Shown: positions 1 to 12,300 of the stretch, in pieces
Layout of the letters: the number at the start of each line of letters is the position of its first letter
Numbering within the stretch: position 1 is the first letter of the stretch
Assembly: GCF_028769735.1 (NCBI RefSeq)
Contig: NC_088173.1
Coordinates: 20,338,038 to 20,402,037, forward strand
Reading direction: 5' to 3'
DNA: 64,000 nt
DNA from: Zonotrichia leucophrys gambelii
Lineage: Eukaryota; Chordata; Aves; Passeriformes; Passerellidae
Made by a program: the position numbers and the translations under genes
Notes under the pieces: generated by a model
Told to the model about the DNA's origin: nothing
Database searches by the model: none
The model's input: the letters and a program-made list of their open reading frames with translations, nothing else

Positions 1-3000
1 CCCCACCAGTCATTCAGATTGGAAGAAATTGTAAGAGAATTACTCTGAAAGAAATTCTGCAGTAGTATTTCTGTGGGAAAGTCAAAGGCTGGAAAAAGGG
101 GAAATTTATATTAAGTCAGGTCTTGAACTAATGAACACAATGCAGGAGATGTGGTCAGACTGAAACAAAATAAATATTTTTTGAAGTTCATAAAATAATA
201 AAAAAGAATTTGTCTTCCATAATTTCAATATTATGTATAGAATTTAAGCCCCATTTTTATTTGCAATAATTAGTGTTCATTTTAATAGCAAAATTATGCT
301 TTCAAAACAAATACTTCAAAGACTTTAAATCAGAAAATGACTGAATAAAATACAAAGGCTTTTCTGAAACTGTTTTTTTTTTTTTTTTTTTGTGGGATGG
401 TGTTTTAATATCCTTATAAACTAGCCATAGTGTAACCAAGAGCTCACTGAACTAAATTCTCATAAATTCTTTCATCTTCCTTCTATATCTCTTGCACCAG
501 TGTTTTATATACATCACAGCAGTCCATATGGCACCAAATAGGGAAGTTTAGGCAACCAAACTGAGTCCACGGAGTCTAGAGAAGAGGTACTAGAGAAGCA
601 TTTCAGCAGCCAGTCAGTTGAAAAGCTTCCTGGACACGAACAGCTAAGATGATGGCAGAAACAAGACACACAAAGAAGGAATTTAGTTACAAATTGAGAA
701 GGGTTTTTTACTGGAAACCCCAGCCCAATCCGTCATTTTAAGACTGGCAGTGGTCTAGAGATGGGCTGGGTGGAAATGATACCTTCACTGAGATTAACAT
801 TAGAACACTTTTTGACTTTAATGACTCCTCAAAGATACCTACATCCTTTAGTACAGGCTTTGTTACACATGCTTTCCTATGACACTGTCATTTCAATATA
901 ATAGCACAACAATGAATGGCAGAATACAAGCTATAAATGAATGTAATCCAAGCTGTCACTACTGACAGTAAATGACTCAAGTTTTTTCCCAAAGCAGAGT
1001 TTTTATCCTGAAAACAAAGATTAACTTCTGACCTTTATAATTATTCAGCCCTTAAAACTCTGGTAGTACAAGGCATCCTTAAGAAAATACATTTCTTTCA
1101 TCTCTCTGTGCTGGTCTTACATAGCTTTTCCTGAACAAATTGGCAACTTCTGACTCACTCATATTTATGAGAAAGACTCTGAGTAGGCAACTTCTAGCAC
1201 TGGTTCTCAGCATTATATTTCCTCCTCTATGAAAATAAGGAAGTATATTACGTAAGAAAACAACAAAAGGGGAATAACTTATTGCCCTTTTGGGTAGTCT
1301 GGGATATTTACAAATCTACATCCTTGCTGACACTGTAAAAATACAAACTAGTAATCTTGAGAGACTTACTGTCCCCAGGGCAACACTGTTTTTAATTCTT
1401 TTATTGTTATTTATCTAGTCATGGGAGAACCGCAGACTGGAAGGACTCGCTTCATTTAATTCATGTTCCATCCATAAATGAGCAGATAAAATTTACAGTG
1501 AGACTTCTGAAACATTTGCTTCATTTTTTGGAGGACTGTCAACTGTTGTATATGCAACAGCAGTACAGAAAAGACGCAGATGTCATTTTGTTTCCCTCAA
1601 GTTCTTCCATTTATTAAAAGGCATATTCCCCCTGTTTCTGTGCTGCAGGAGCACTTGCATTCCCAGCCAGAGAAGAGCTCTAGGGAGTGCTCAGCACCTT
1701 CTCTGGCTGCAGGGTCCTCACAGCAGTGTTTCCTCTCTTAGGGGACACACTGCAATAGTGATCAGTATTTTGCAATCTTCAGGACATGGGTATTCAAACC
1801 AGGAGATTTTATTTGAAAACAAACAAAGAAAACTGACTGCTCCTCAATCATTGCCAATCCTAAACCTCATAGTTAAAAATCTAAAAGCCACTAAACTGAT
1901 AAAAAAACAGGAAACAGTAAAGACAATATAATACTTTTACAGTAAAGATCTTTGGTTTTTAAAGCAAGTTGGATCATTCTGAAGGGGCTGTGATATGTTC
2001 AAAGTCAAAATCCATCTTCCTTTAGAAGCAGCAGAAAGACACAATTCCCACTGATGGTCCAAGCCCCTGTCTTTCTGGCCACTTCCACTGTTATTCACTC
2101 AGATACTACATCTGAGTTTGTTCATCTAAGCCACAGTCATAACACATGTGAGATGAAAAGGTCGGTGTGAGTCACGAACATCTTTTAAATTGTGGTTAGA
2201 CTTTTATACAAAAATTCTTGCACAGGTCTTTTCTTTATTTTAGAAACCTCACAAGGGCAAAAAGCTGCCTTAGTACTTGCGACAATTATTTCAGTTTTGT
2301 TCATCTCAGTGATAAGAGTTTTCATCTGTAGGACTGAATCTCTGATGTGTGCTTCCTTTTATAGGCTTTAGATTAGGATTTAATTTTTAACTTTACAATT
2401 GTGTATTGAATAAAACACTTATTAACTTACTCTTTTATAAAACATGTTTAAAAAATTACCATCCTGGATAAAAGTATACACACCCTTTCCCTTTAGAATT
2501 GGCCACTCCTATTTTTGAGCAAAACCAAAAGCAGCACAAAATGCTTTCCCAGGCAACTGAATTTCCCTAGCTCCATACCAATGAAATTACAATGCTGTTT
2601 TCTATTTAGAGAGGAACAACCTAGAACTACCTGAAATAAGCAAAATTGCTCAGGATCATATCACAGATATGATGCTAAACTTTTGTTGCTTGTCCTGGAA
2701 ATGAGCAGAAAGCAAATTCACAGCTTTTACAAAGGGCAGCACAGCTCAGTCTTATCCTGCTGACTCAGAAATTATGTAGGTGATTTCCATGCTATTATTA
2801 AGCACAATCAGTTTACTAAATCTGAATTTGCTGTTATGAAAAAGTACTGATAAACCAAGACTTCAAATTCTGGTAACATTTTTCATTTCCTTCAAAATTT
2901 CAAGTATTCAAACCACTAAAGATACAATGGCTATTCACAAACTTGGCTCCAGGAGAAATACTTCTACCTTTAATACTTAGAAATTTATTCCTATCTGAAT

Positions 3001-3775
3001 GAAACCATCTGACATTTCAGAGACACCTCTGACCACACCTGTAGTTTTATAGCATTACTCTATGCACCACAAATAGGAGTTGATCCAGCCGTCAAGGAAA
3101 AAAACCAAAAACAAATCAATCCCAAAAAACTAAACCTGCTATTTACACCACTGGTAAATGAAAAGGGGTACTCTTTGATTTTATATAAGCTCTGGTAAAA
3201 GTCTTCACTCAGCAAATTTCCCATTAATAAAGTCACAATCTAAAAATAACAGATTATACACTTGAGAAATGCTGTGCGCTCAAATTATATTTCATATTCC
3301 CAGTAAGATATACTCAAATGTAATTGAAACTCACTAAGATATATTCAAACATATCCATAACCCACTTTTTATTGATTCCTTTTAAAGGAAATTAAAATAT
3401 TTTCCTTATACTTCTCATGTTTATGCAGCTACAGTACTTTTGATGTCCAGTTTACTGGAAAAGTGAACAGTGCCAGAACAAAAATATCTTTAAAAATCTT
3501 AAACAATTTTGAAATGCCAGATTAGAAATATAATTTCTGAGCTTTTCTTGTCCAAATAGATTGTATATTGCTACCTAGCAATGTTAACATGTAGAACACA
3601 TTGCTTCATATGAAAGTTATGCACTTTTTTTCACAAGCAAGAGAAAAAAAAATATATTTATCTAATCTTAAAAACAAGAGAAAAAAAGAAAAAAAACCAC
3701 AAAAAAACCCTTTGGCTTTTAATTTCCTTCCATTTACTTTATGTGTCTTTTCAAAAATTGTTTCTATTCCCCTCT

Positions 3776-3777
<2 letters not shown>
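1..3777. other. Intergenic, AT-rich; no gene seen
   Basis: No coding exon, RNA gene or recognisable transposon. It contains the poly-T run near 373 and a 12-bp inverted repeat (CAGCCAGAGAAG at 1664-1675, CTTCTCTGGCTG at 1698-1709) with a 22-base loop. Confidence 0.7.
373..391. repeat. Poly-T run (19)
   Basis: Uninterrupted T homopolymer. No attached element is recognisable, so I cannot say it is the tail of a retrocopy. Confidence 0.95.

Positions 3778-3816
<39 letters not shown>
3778..3816. repeat. (TAA)13 trinucleotide microsatellite
   Basis: Thirteen uninterrupted TAA units in AT-rich intergenic sequence. Read on the minus strand it gives a run of Tyr codons in a short frame, which is an artefact of the repeat. 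Confidence 0.98.
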
Positions 3817-3817
<1 letters not shown>

Positions 3818-5530
3818 TCAATTTCCTGAATAAACAGTGAACCTACATATTTCCTTATTCATAGCTCAGGCACAATTGGCATAAAGCGAGGTGTTGGGCC
3901 TCGATAGTTTTTTTGATAAAAACTACTAGAAAATAGTTTTTATATAGTACTTTTTCCCTAAGAGCAACTCCAAATTATCCATAAGTTTTCTTATGTTCAG
4001 AATAAATAATTTATTAAGAGACAAGTCTTGGAAATAATCAGATGATAAAATATTAAGAATTAATAAAATACGTGTAGAACTGGTTTCCTGGAAAGAGTTA
4101 GAATCAGCCATTATGACAAATTCATCAGCTTTTAATAATTATATTTCATTATTATCCATTTTAGTATGGCTACAATGTAAAATACGCTTAGATTTGACCA
4201 TTCTCTTTACTTCTTAAGGAATTTCTTCAGCATTCTTCTGCTTTCCTGCTACTCAGAACCAAATGAATTCATGTAGCTATTATCGCATTTAATTATACAG
4301 AAGTGAGTACCATCATTGCAGCTAAATAAATGCTGTCCCCTCTTATCACAGGTTAAAATTCAAGCCGTACATGAGCACTAAACTCTATGTTGTATCACAA
4401 ATTTTTCTTTTACCAGAAAAGTTTATGTTGACTTGCATTTTCTCAGACTAACCCCACCACCCCTACACTACCAAGAAAATGCTAAATTTCCCAGATCTCA
4501 TTGTATAATTCCCTAGTGATCCAGCTTTTTTGCCAGTAAAAGCACCTAATTTTCTTACTGCCTCAGTAAGAAAACTACTGCCCGGATCATTACTGGTTAC
4601 ACTGCCCAGTAATAAATAAACTTTCGTCAACATTGTAGATTTATAGGTTGCTTCAGCTTATAGATCCCATTACTAAACACAGATTACTCCTTTGTTAATA
4701 ATTTTTCTCTCTCTTGTTTCTGTTTTTTGTAATACTTGGAGAAGTATGTGGTGGTGTCATGTACTGCTACACACAGATAAACAATCATGCATTCACAAGT
4801 CTTCTATTCTAATTAACACAATGAAAACATCCAGATTGTAAAAATATGTGCGCTTGCTGTTCAGGTCACTAGCTCCCACTGCAGCTAATTCTCTCACAAG
4901 AAATGTGTGCTGGGCTTGGAGAACAGGTTGGAAAAGTGCTAGATCAATGAATATTTTTTAAAAATTTAAAACTGGAACACACACACAAAAAAAAAAGTCT
5001 TTTTTTAATGCTACCTGTCCAAATCCATTCTGACTAAAATAGAAGAATTTGACTGATTGGAATGCAACAACCTGTTAAGCCTATTCCAACCAAGAGAAAC
5101 TCCTAGTAACCAGAACAAGCTGCATTTAAACCAGACGAAGGCATGTTGTAACATGGAAGTATTTTCTTTAGCTGGCAGCCACATAATTGCACGTTTCTAT
5201 TAAGATTTTTGTACAGAAAAGTTAGACTTTGACTGTCTGAAGAATAAAACTGCATAGATTCAATTTCTACAAATCAATAAAACTAGTTCAGCAAGAAGTA
5301 AAAGCAATTAAAATCCAAATCCTGACCCTTTCCTTTACTTCTCCTCCCCTCCTCATTCCCCCCACTGGAAAAAAAAAATATTCAGGCAGTTATGCTTCTA
5401 CTTTCCAGATGTGAACAACTGGATTAAATTCTATGGAGAGCTTTTAAAAAAATCATAACAAGTCAATGGGTCACAGTCTTCACAGCATAAAGGAAAAAAA
5501 TGCTAAGGCCTTATTGCTGAGAGAAAGCAA
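3817..5530. other. Intergenic, AT-rich; no gene seen
   Basis: Only short frames full of AT-rich codons. No repeats beyond short A runs. Confidence 0.7.
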
Positions 5531-5574
5531 CATGGCTGCAGCAGCTGCAAGGTCACAGAGATTGAAACAGAACC

Positions 5575-5814
5575 ATGGAAGAGAAACCACAGCCGCAAGA
5601 ACGACAACAATTACTTGGGATTTTTTTTTTTTTTTTCCAGCATAGCGATGGAAGAACTGCATTCTTTTCTATAGCAGAGCTGGCTCAATTGCTATACCAG
5701 CAAAATTGTTTCCCTGGCTTGGGAATGAAAAGGTTTTCCCACCTCTGTGAAGAGTTTTTGATATTTGAGTCAAGATCATTGAGAAGATTCAACCGAGCAA
5801 ATAATGGTCTCTGA
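5575..5814 (+). other. Small open frame (79 codons) in a favourable start context; unproven
   Basis: The ATG at 5575 sits in ACCATGG, a strong Kozak context. The frame begins MEEKPQPQERQQLLG, runs through five Phe codons from the poly-T run, then continues for about 55 residues to a TGA at 5812-5814. An AATAAA lies about 45 bases after the stop (near 5857). I recognise no domain or family. A second in-context ATG at 5532 opens a different short frame, and a 60-codon frame runs on the opposite strand, so this may simply be a low-stop stretch. It could be part of a long non-coding RNA. Without conservation or transcript evidence I do not call it a gene. Confidence 0.15.
5621..5636. repeat. Poly-T run (16)
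   Basis: Uninterrupted T homopolymer followed by CCAG, so it resembles a splice acceptor tract on the plus strand by chance or otherwise. See the small frame that spans it (5575-5814). Confidence 0.95.
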
Positions 5815-6330
5815 AACTTGTGAAGAATATTTATTGTGGCAGTTATTCATGTTGAAAATAAAAGTGCCTGGGATGAAAGAACAAGATAGACAGCACAGGA
5901 GATGTTACCCAGAAATTTCAAAAGCACTTTTCCCTCACCAGCTTGGACTCTTCCTGTGAGTTGTGTCAAAGGTACAGCAAGATGAAAAAAGCCTATACTC
6001 TCAGCAGCGAAGTCTGATCCTTCTCCCCTCGCTTCTTTGAAGAGGCTAAATAAAGCTAAGGCATGAGCAGCAGCCTTAACGTCCAGAGTAAAGCTGCATG
6101 AACACCACAAAAAGCTTTGGAAAAGGTATTTGAAGAGGAAGCATGAACTCGTTTAACATTTTTGACTTGAGCTTTCTGTGAACAGTCTTAATATAATTGC
6201 TAATTGATTACTGTTTAATAAATACTATATTTCTTTATGTGATGAAGTATATAAATAATGCTACAATTTTTAAGTAAACCAGCATATATGATCATATTGA
6301 AATGCATTTTTTTCCAAGTAAAAATCAAAG

Positions 6331-6356
6331 TTAGATTTTGACTTGTCAAAATCTAA
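6331..6356. repeat. Perfect 12-bp inverted repeat, 2-base spacer
   Basis: TTAGATTTTGAC (6331-6342), TT, then its exact reverse complement GTCAAAATCTAA (6345-6356). Such a tight palindrome could form a cruciform or bind a dimeric factor. Nothing links it to a transcript. Confidence 0.9.
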
Positions 6357-9300
6357 GTTCCAACATGTTCAATTGTTCTACTTTTTATACAGTGTCTGAG
6401 ACTTAAAAACAAGAAGGACATTTCATACACCCTTTTATTGTCTTGTACTGAAAAAAAGAAATACAAAAAATGCACCACTGAGTAACTGGTCCTTTTTTAC
6501 ATTCTTGGGTTTCTTTTGGAACTTTATACGCTTAAATTCACATGAAAGTATAAAGGTATAAAAAGGTACCAAAAGTATACCTTTATCCAGAATTTTATCT
6601 TTCTAATAAGATACCAAATGAATTAGACGAACAAATCATACTGGTTTTTAGTAGCATTTTGCTGTATATTACCTTACATTCAGTGCACCAAAAAATAAAT
6701 GTTTCTGGAATGTACTTACTGTTTCTACAATGAACTTTGGTAATTACATAACCCTTACCTGTTTACGGTTTCTACCATGAAGAATTTAATGTAAAAAATT
6801 TACTCTTCACATCAATTAGCTGTTGGACTTGACCATGATAGTGGTATTTTCCAATCTAAATGATGCTATGATCCTGTACTAATTAATCCTATTGTGAAGA
6901 TATATATAACAACAACACTACTTCATAGTGCTCATACTGAATTTTTTAGAAGGCTGCAGGGAGAAGTGGCTAAAACCATAATCACTTCAACATGTTCTTT
7001 CCACTGGGCTTTTCCTATTTGAGGAAAAAGTTCATCTCTTACAGGTAGAAAACCAATGAGAAATTTTGTCCTTCATGTTCCTGTTTTGTCCTGTTTCTCT
7101 AGGAGACAGAAATGACCTATGGAGCTTTTACATTCTTAAACTAAAATTCAAGTTTTAAGTTAGTTACCCACATTCAAGGCCAGACCTATCTGTACATGGG
7201 TCACAACTCACTGCCAGCAGCCAGTCTCACTAGTATTTTATGCTTCTGTCATGATATAAGGGTTCATCATAATTATTTTGTAATAATCAAATTTCTAAAA
7301 TATGGTATACCTAGTAATTTTGCTGTGTGCTCAACTCCTTTCGCATGCTTATTCCTCAGAAATGTTTGATCACGTAAAACTGCCAACAGCTGGTTTACAG
7401 AACACCAATAGTAATGGTACTAAATGAAAATAATTCACTGTCCATAACAGTGTCATTTTCAGAAGCATTTGATTCTTGACTGACCAACTTTTTCTTGCTG
7501 CGCATCATTCATGCTTAGCCATTAAGATATTCAAAGTTCTCCAAGATACAAGGTCAGGAAAAGTGGCATGTGGCAATGTGATATGGTTGCTGAGCCTCAA
7601 GCAAGGGATGGAAATAAAGCAATATTTAATATTTATTCACATTTTCATGGTAACAAATGTGAACTGCATGTATTTGCTGGCAGGTAATTTAAGTGGAGAT
7701 GGATAGCTATGGGGCAAAGGAGAGCATCCTGCTGTGGAGTCACATATAGCTCCTCTGATGTAGGAGTTCAGTCTTTAACCTCATCTGATTTAAACTGGCT
7801 TATCTTTTAAAAACTCAACCAAGATATATGATAATGAGATACAACAGGAACTCCTTTTTAATTGTAATGGTTCTACTGGGTTACATTTTCTGGATTTACT
7901 ACTTAAAATCAGAAGGAAGCCTGAATATGATCCAGCAGCATCTACGCAAACGTAACAGCTGTATGTGCTTAGCCCACTGTTCACTGAAACTGGAGGATAA
8001 AGATACTTCACAATTTTCTAATTCTTAATAGAAGTTGAACTCAGATTAGGGAAATATATCCCCAATGGAGAGTCAGTCCCAAATAATGTCAAGAGCATGA
8101 GAAAAACCAATACTTTTCTGGCAGAAAGCTTGCTCATAACATGATCCCTGTGTACAGAGGATTGTTTAGAGATTTTTGAACAATCAGCTTTGATTTAAAA
8201 ATATGAATAAATGTCAATTCTGCGTGAGACACATAGGTTAGTGGTTTACCCTCTGGCAAGAATTTGAAGTCCTATAGGACTAGAAATTCAATCTGTAAAA
8301 GCAACATTTATTGTTCAATGTAAAGGTAACAGCAGCCAGTCTTACATCATTACCTTCAATGTCCTTCAATTCCTGTAAGGTACAGTCTGAGAAAAGTCAA
8401 TCACACAGAAAATTATACTGGTCTGCTATTTTGATTTACTTTCTAAATTTGTGAAATACCTTTCAAATGCTGTATTTGCAGGACCACCTTTACAACTGCT
8501 GTGTCACTTGGAATTGAATTCAGGTCTAGCACTAGCAAGTAAATACCACACACATCAGTTCAATAATAAGTTTATGGTCAAATTTCAATCTGATGTGGAT
8601 GCTAATCTTTAAATCAACCTCATGCTAAGCTACTGCAAAAAAATACAAATTGCTCTGTTCTTGTTTCTATATTAATACCTTTTTTCACTAATGACATACT
8701 CTTGAATTCCCATACTAAAAGTCTTTTCATTACATTTATAATTTTCTTTTTTTGAATTAACTTTACACCTGCTTTCTGCATATTAGAGTAGTGAAGTTAA
8801 AATGTTAAAATGTTCATGAAGCTAAAATGTTATTTCATTTTGGCGTTTTTAATAAAAGGACTGAAAATGTTGTATGAGATTGGGAACACTTGTGGTTGGG
8901 CTCTGGCAGATGTTTTTAGATCTCAGACCAAAATACTCATTGGAAGGTCATTAACAGAGCTAACAATTTTATAGCAATTTGCTTCCGTATGTCTGGTGCA
9001 GGAAAACTTTATGACAATGTTGGAAAGTTAATCTTTCTTAGCTCTCTTGATCTTCAGAAGAAAGTTTTGACTGTAGATCAGTGAAGCTCAAACTTACATT
9101 AAGACGACCAGCAGCAGGGTATAGGTGAACCAGTAGCACAAAGAGAGGCTATTCTTACTTTCAGCTCTGTGAGGAATCAGCTGGAGTCTTTCCTTTGACT
9201 CTTGATTGCTCTGACATTTAAAGGATATTTACCACTTCCTTGACAAAACTCTAAGATTGACAAAACCTATAGCAAGTGCTTAGGATCCAGAAAAATTTAC

Positions 9301-12300
9301 TGACAGAAATAACACTGGACAAGTGCAAAGTCACCCTTTAATTTTTTTTTCCTTCCTAAATAATTATTTTTACAGTATTTCTTACAACCACAAGATACTT
9401 GTCAGTGTCTTGAAGTACTGAAGTTTTAGAATTCCATATCTAATAGTGTTGCTAGTCATTGTTAAACTGAATTTCTGGTGCACTGAGGTTTGACCTTTCA
9501 CGACAAGATCTTCCAGCTGAGTGCAGATTAGATGATGGGCTAGGAATCAAATTTTGGAATTATTTCAACAGCATCAATCTCAGATTTTTCTTTAAGATGA
9601 CATACAAATTATATAGAAGATATTTGATTATTCACATCTTAAACAGAAACTTTCTTTCCTGAAACAAAATGGTGTCTAACAGGCTGCTAGTAAAGGCATG
9701 CACATGCGTTAAAGCAATGTCAAAAATGTCCAGAAAATTTTGAGTTTCCGCTAGAGTTAATTTGATTTAAAATGGTTGCCTTGGATTTAGTTATTCAATA
9801 ACCACCACCAGTAGATGCATGAATGTCAAGTGGAATGAAAAGATCTTTTAATAGAAGTGTTTTGGATAAGTCCCTTTCTTCAGGCAGAGTTACTCTGCTC
9901 ACTGTCAGCTTTCCAGCAAGAGAAAAGAGTCCTTGCTTTAACCTTGGGCAGTCAGCTATTTTCCCTGTACTCAGTAGACAGCTGGATTGCAGTGCTGAAG
10001 AAAGGGAAGGAAAAGGTCCATTGGCAACAACTATAATTTATCAGAACAGAGAGAACTCTCATTGGGGGAAATGGAAGGCAGCCATCAGCACCAAACTAAA
10101 CATCAGCTAGATCTGCAACTTCACTTTAGCACCAAGTACAGAGGTTGTTCTTCCTATCAACAGTTAGGCAGATAAAAAGGATGAGGAAAAATAGCAAGCA
10201 TATGTCTTAGCGAATACAATGTGATCACATTTCAGCTAAGTATCTGGGTGGAACCCTGGAACTGAGAGAATTTCACAAGAACATTCAGAAACTGCTTCTG
10301 TTCCAGCTTTTCCATCTCTTTGCTTCCAGTTCTCCAGTTATATTTCCTTTCCTTTTCCTATTTTTCCTTCATCACCATTTTTTTGTTGCTAGTCAAAAGT
10401 AGTTTGCTTTGTTTGGTTCAATGTTTTTTTCTCAACAAAATAATAATAAAAAACGTTGAACAGAATTTTTTCCAAGTATTTCAACAAATTATAAACAGCT
10501 CCAGTCATTTCCAGGCTAATAGTCAAATAGGTACAGCTAGTCTTCCCTAGGATGTCAATCTTTTCAGTTTCATGCATCCTTGCTGTAAACTACAATCCCC
10601 AGTAAATAATAAATGAATATATTTGCCATGAGGAAGAATAAGTGGTATAATCCTGACCTATGGAAACTGTTGGAAGGATAAGTAAAACACAACACTACAG
10701 AAATACTTTGTGTCCTTAATATACTCACCTGTAAGATGATGCTAATTTGTGGCAATTTTAGAATAATTGAAAAAATTAGAAATGGTGTGGGGAGACGGAT
10801 ACATTTTGCTATTCAGAAATAACTAGCTTATATGTTCTTCAGGAGAAAGTATGCAGATACTCTTGGTAGAAACAGAACCCTTCATGAATCCAAAGAAAGG
10901 ACAAAAATTTAGTTCCAAACTTGAACATCTCAAATATGGTAATTTTAAAATTGATCCATTACAGAGTTAAAACCTTGTATTCTTTGGACCCCTATGCATC
11001 TCAGCTAGCAGTCTTTTCCCCCTAACACTCGGATATAATTAGAGCTCAGTGATTAGAGGAGACATCTTTTCTGCTTGCCAAAAGGACTGGGCACCTTGGG
11101 GCATCTGCTCTGTGTTCACAGTTATTAGGGTCACTTATCTACAAACAATAGACTCCAACTGCAACAGAAACACAGAACCAAAGCAAGCTCAGCATTAATG
11201 TTACGATTCTATTTATGTGATAATAATATATAACCATAGCAATGGGAACCTCAAAAAGTACCTCCACATTACCCATTTCTGTTTTCTTCTACTAATGTCA
11301 ACCATCACAGTTACTCATTACTAATTCAATGTTACTTCCAGGGCTGGGTTTCAAAGGCAAGAAGGTTCAAATCAATCAAAAACTCTCAAGGGTCTAGGAA
11401 GTCCCTTTTACCAAAATATGAATGAAGCAAGGTTTTCATATTTGCGATTAGGAAAATTATTGACTTCTCTTGCTCTGAGGTCTTAGTTGTTCCAGTTACT
11501 TGCAACGTAGGAGTATGGCATATACTAGTCTATAATATCATACAGGGTAATATCTTTGAAATTAGATTAGCTGGGATAAGGTATGCTGTTTGTGGAGGTT
11601 TGTGCAATGAACAAGAATTTCCTAAAATGAAGAAAAAAGCATCATGGGAAAAAGAATTGTATTCATCCTAGATAAGGGAAAAGAGAAAGAATATTGCCCT
11701 CATCTTCCTGGCTATACTCCAGCTTCACTGTAAGTTTATTGCAGTTTCCCATCCCTTCTTGGCACTAAAGCACCAGTGATGCTTTTTATTTCTCTGGCTC
11801 TCCTTCTCATTGCCCTTTTAGCCTTGCTAATAGGCTGTAATTACTCAGGTGAGTTTTAATCTTGTCAAGTCTAGCCATGGTCTGGTTGCAAACCGAAAGT
11901 AAAGCAATGTTAGGTAAGTGGAAATTAGACGTTTTCCATCCACTAACTGATAAAGAACAATAGCCCTGTGCTAATTGCAGTCAGACATGTGATTTACAAT
12001 CCCCACAAACAATCTTGTTAGGGCATTTCTGTTCTGTGTCTGTTGGGGGTTTTGGTTGATTTCCTTCTATTCTTTTTGCACTCCTAATCTGTATACCTAG
12101 CTCTTGAGAATAAATGGTAAAATCTGAGAGCAAAGAGCTCCATACAGAATGTCCTTTCTATACCTATCCTTCCTGCCAAGAGCACTTAAAACCACAAAAC
12201 AGAGTATCTGCAAAAATCTTTTTCTTATTTAAAAAAGTATTCAGAATAAAGTTATCTGAAAATTGGCCAGAATAAATACTTGATCCAGTGACTGTTTGTT

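Noticed and set aside
1664..1709. Possible microRNA-like hairpin (12-bp arms, 22-base loop)
   Set aside because: Pairing does not extend beyond 12 bp in either direction, too short for a microRNA precursor.
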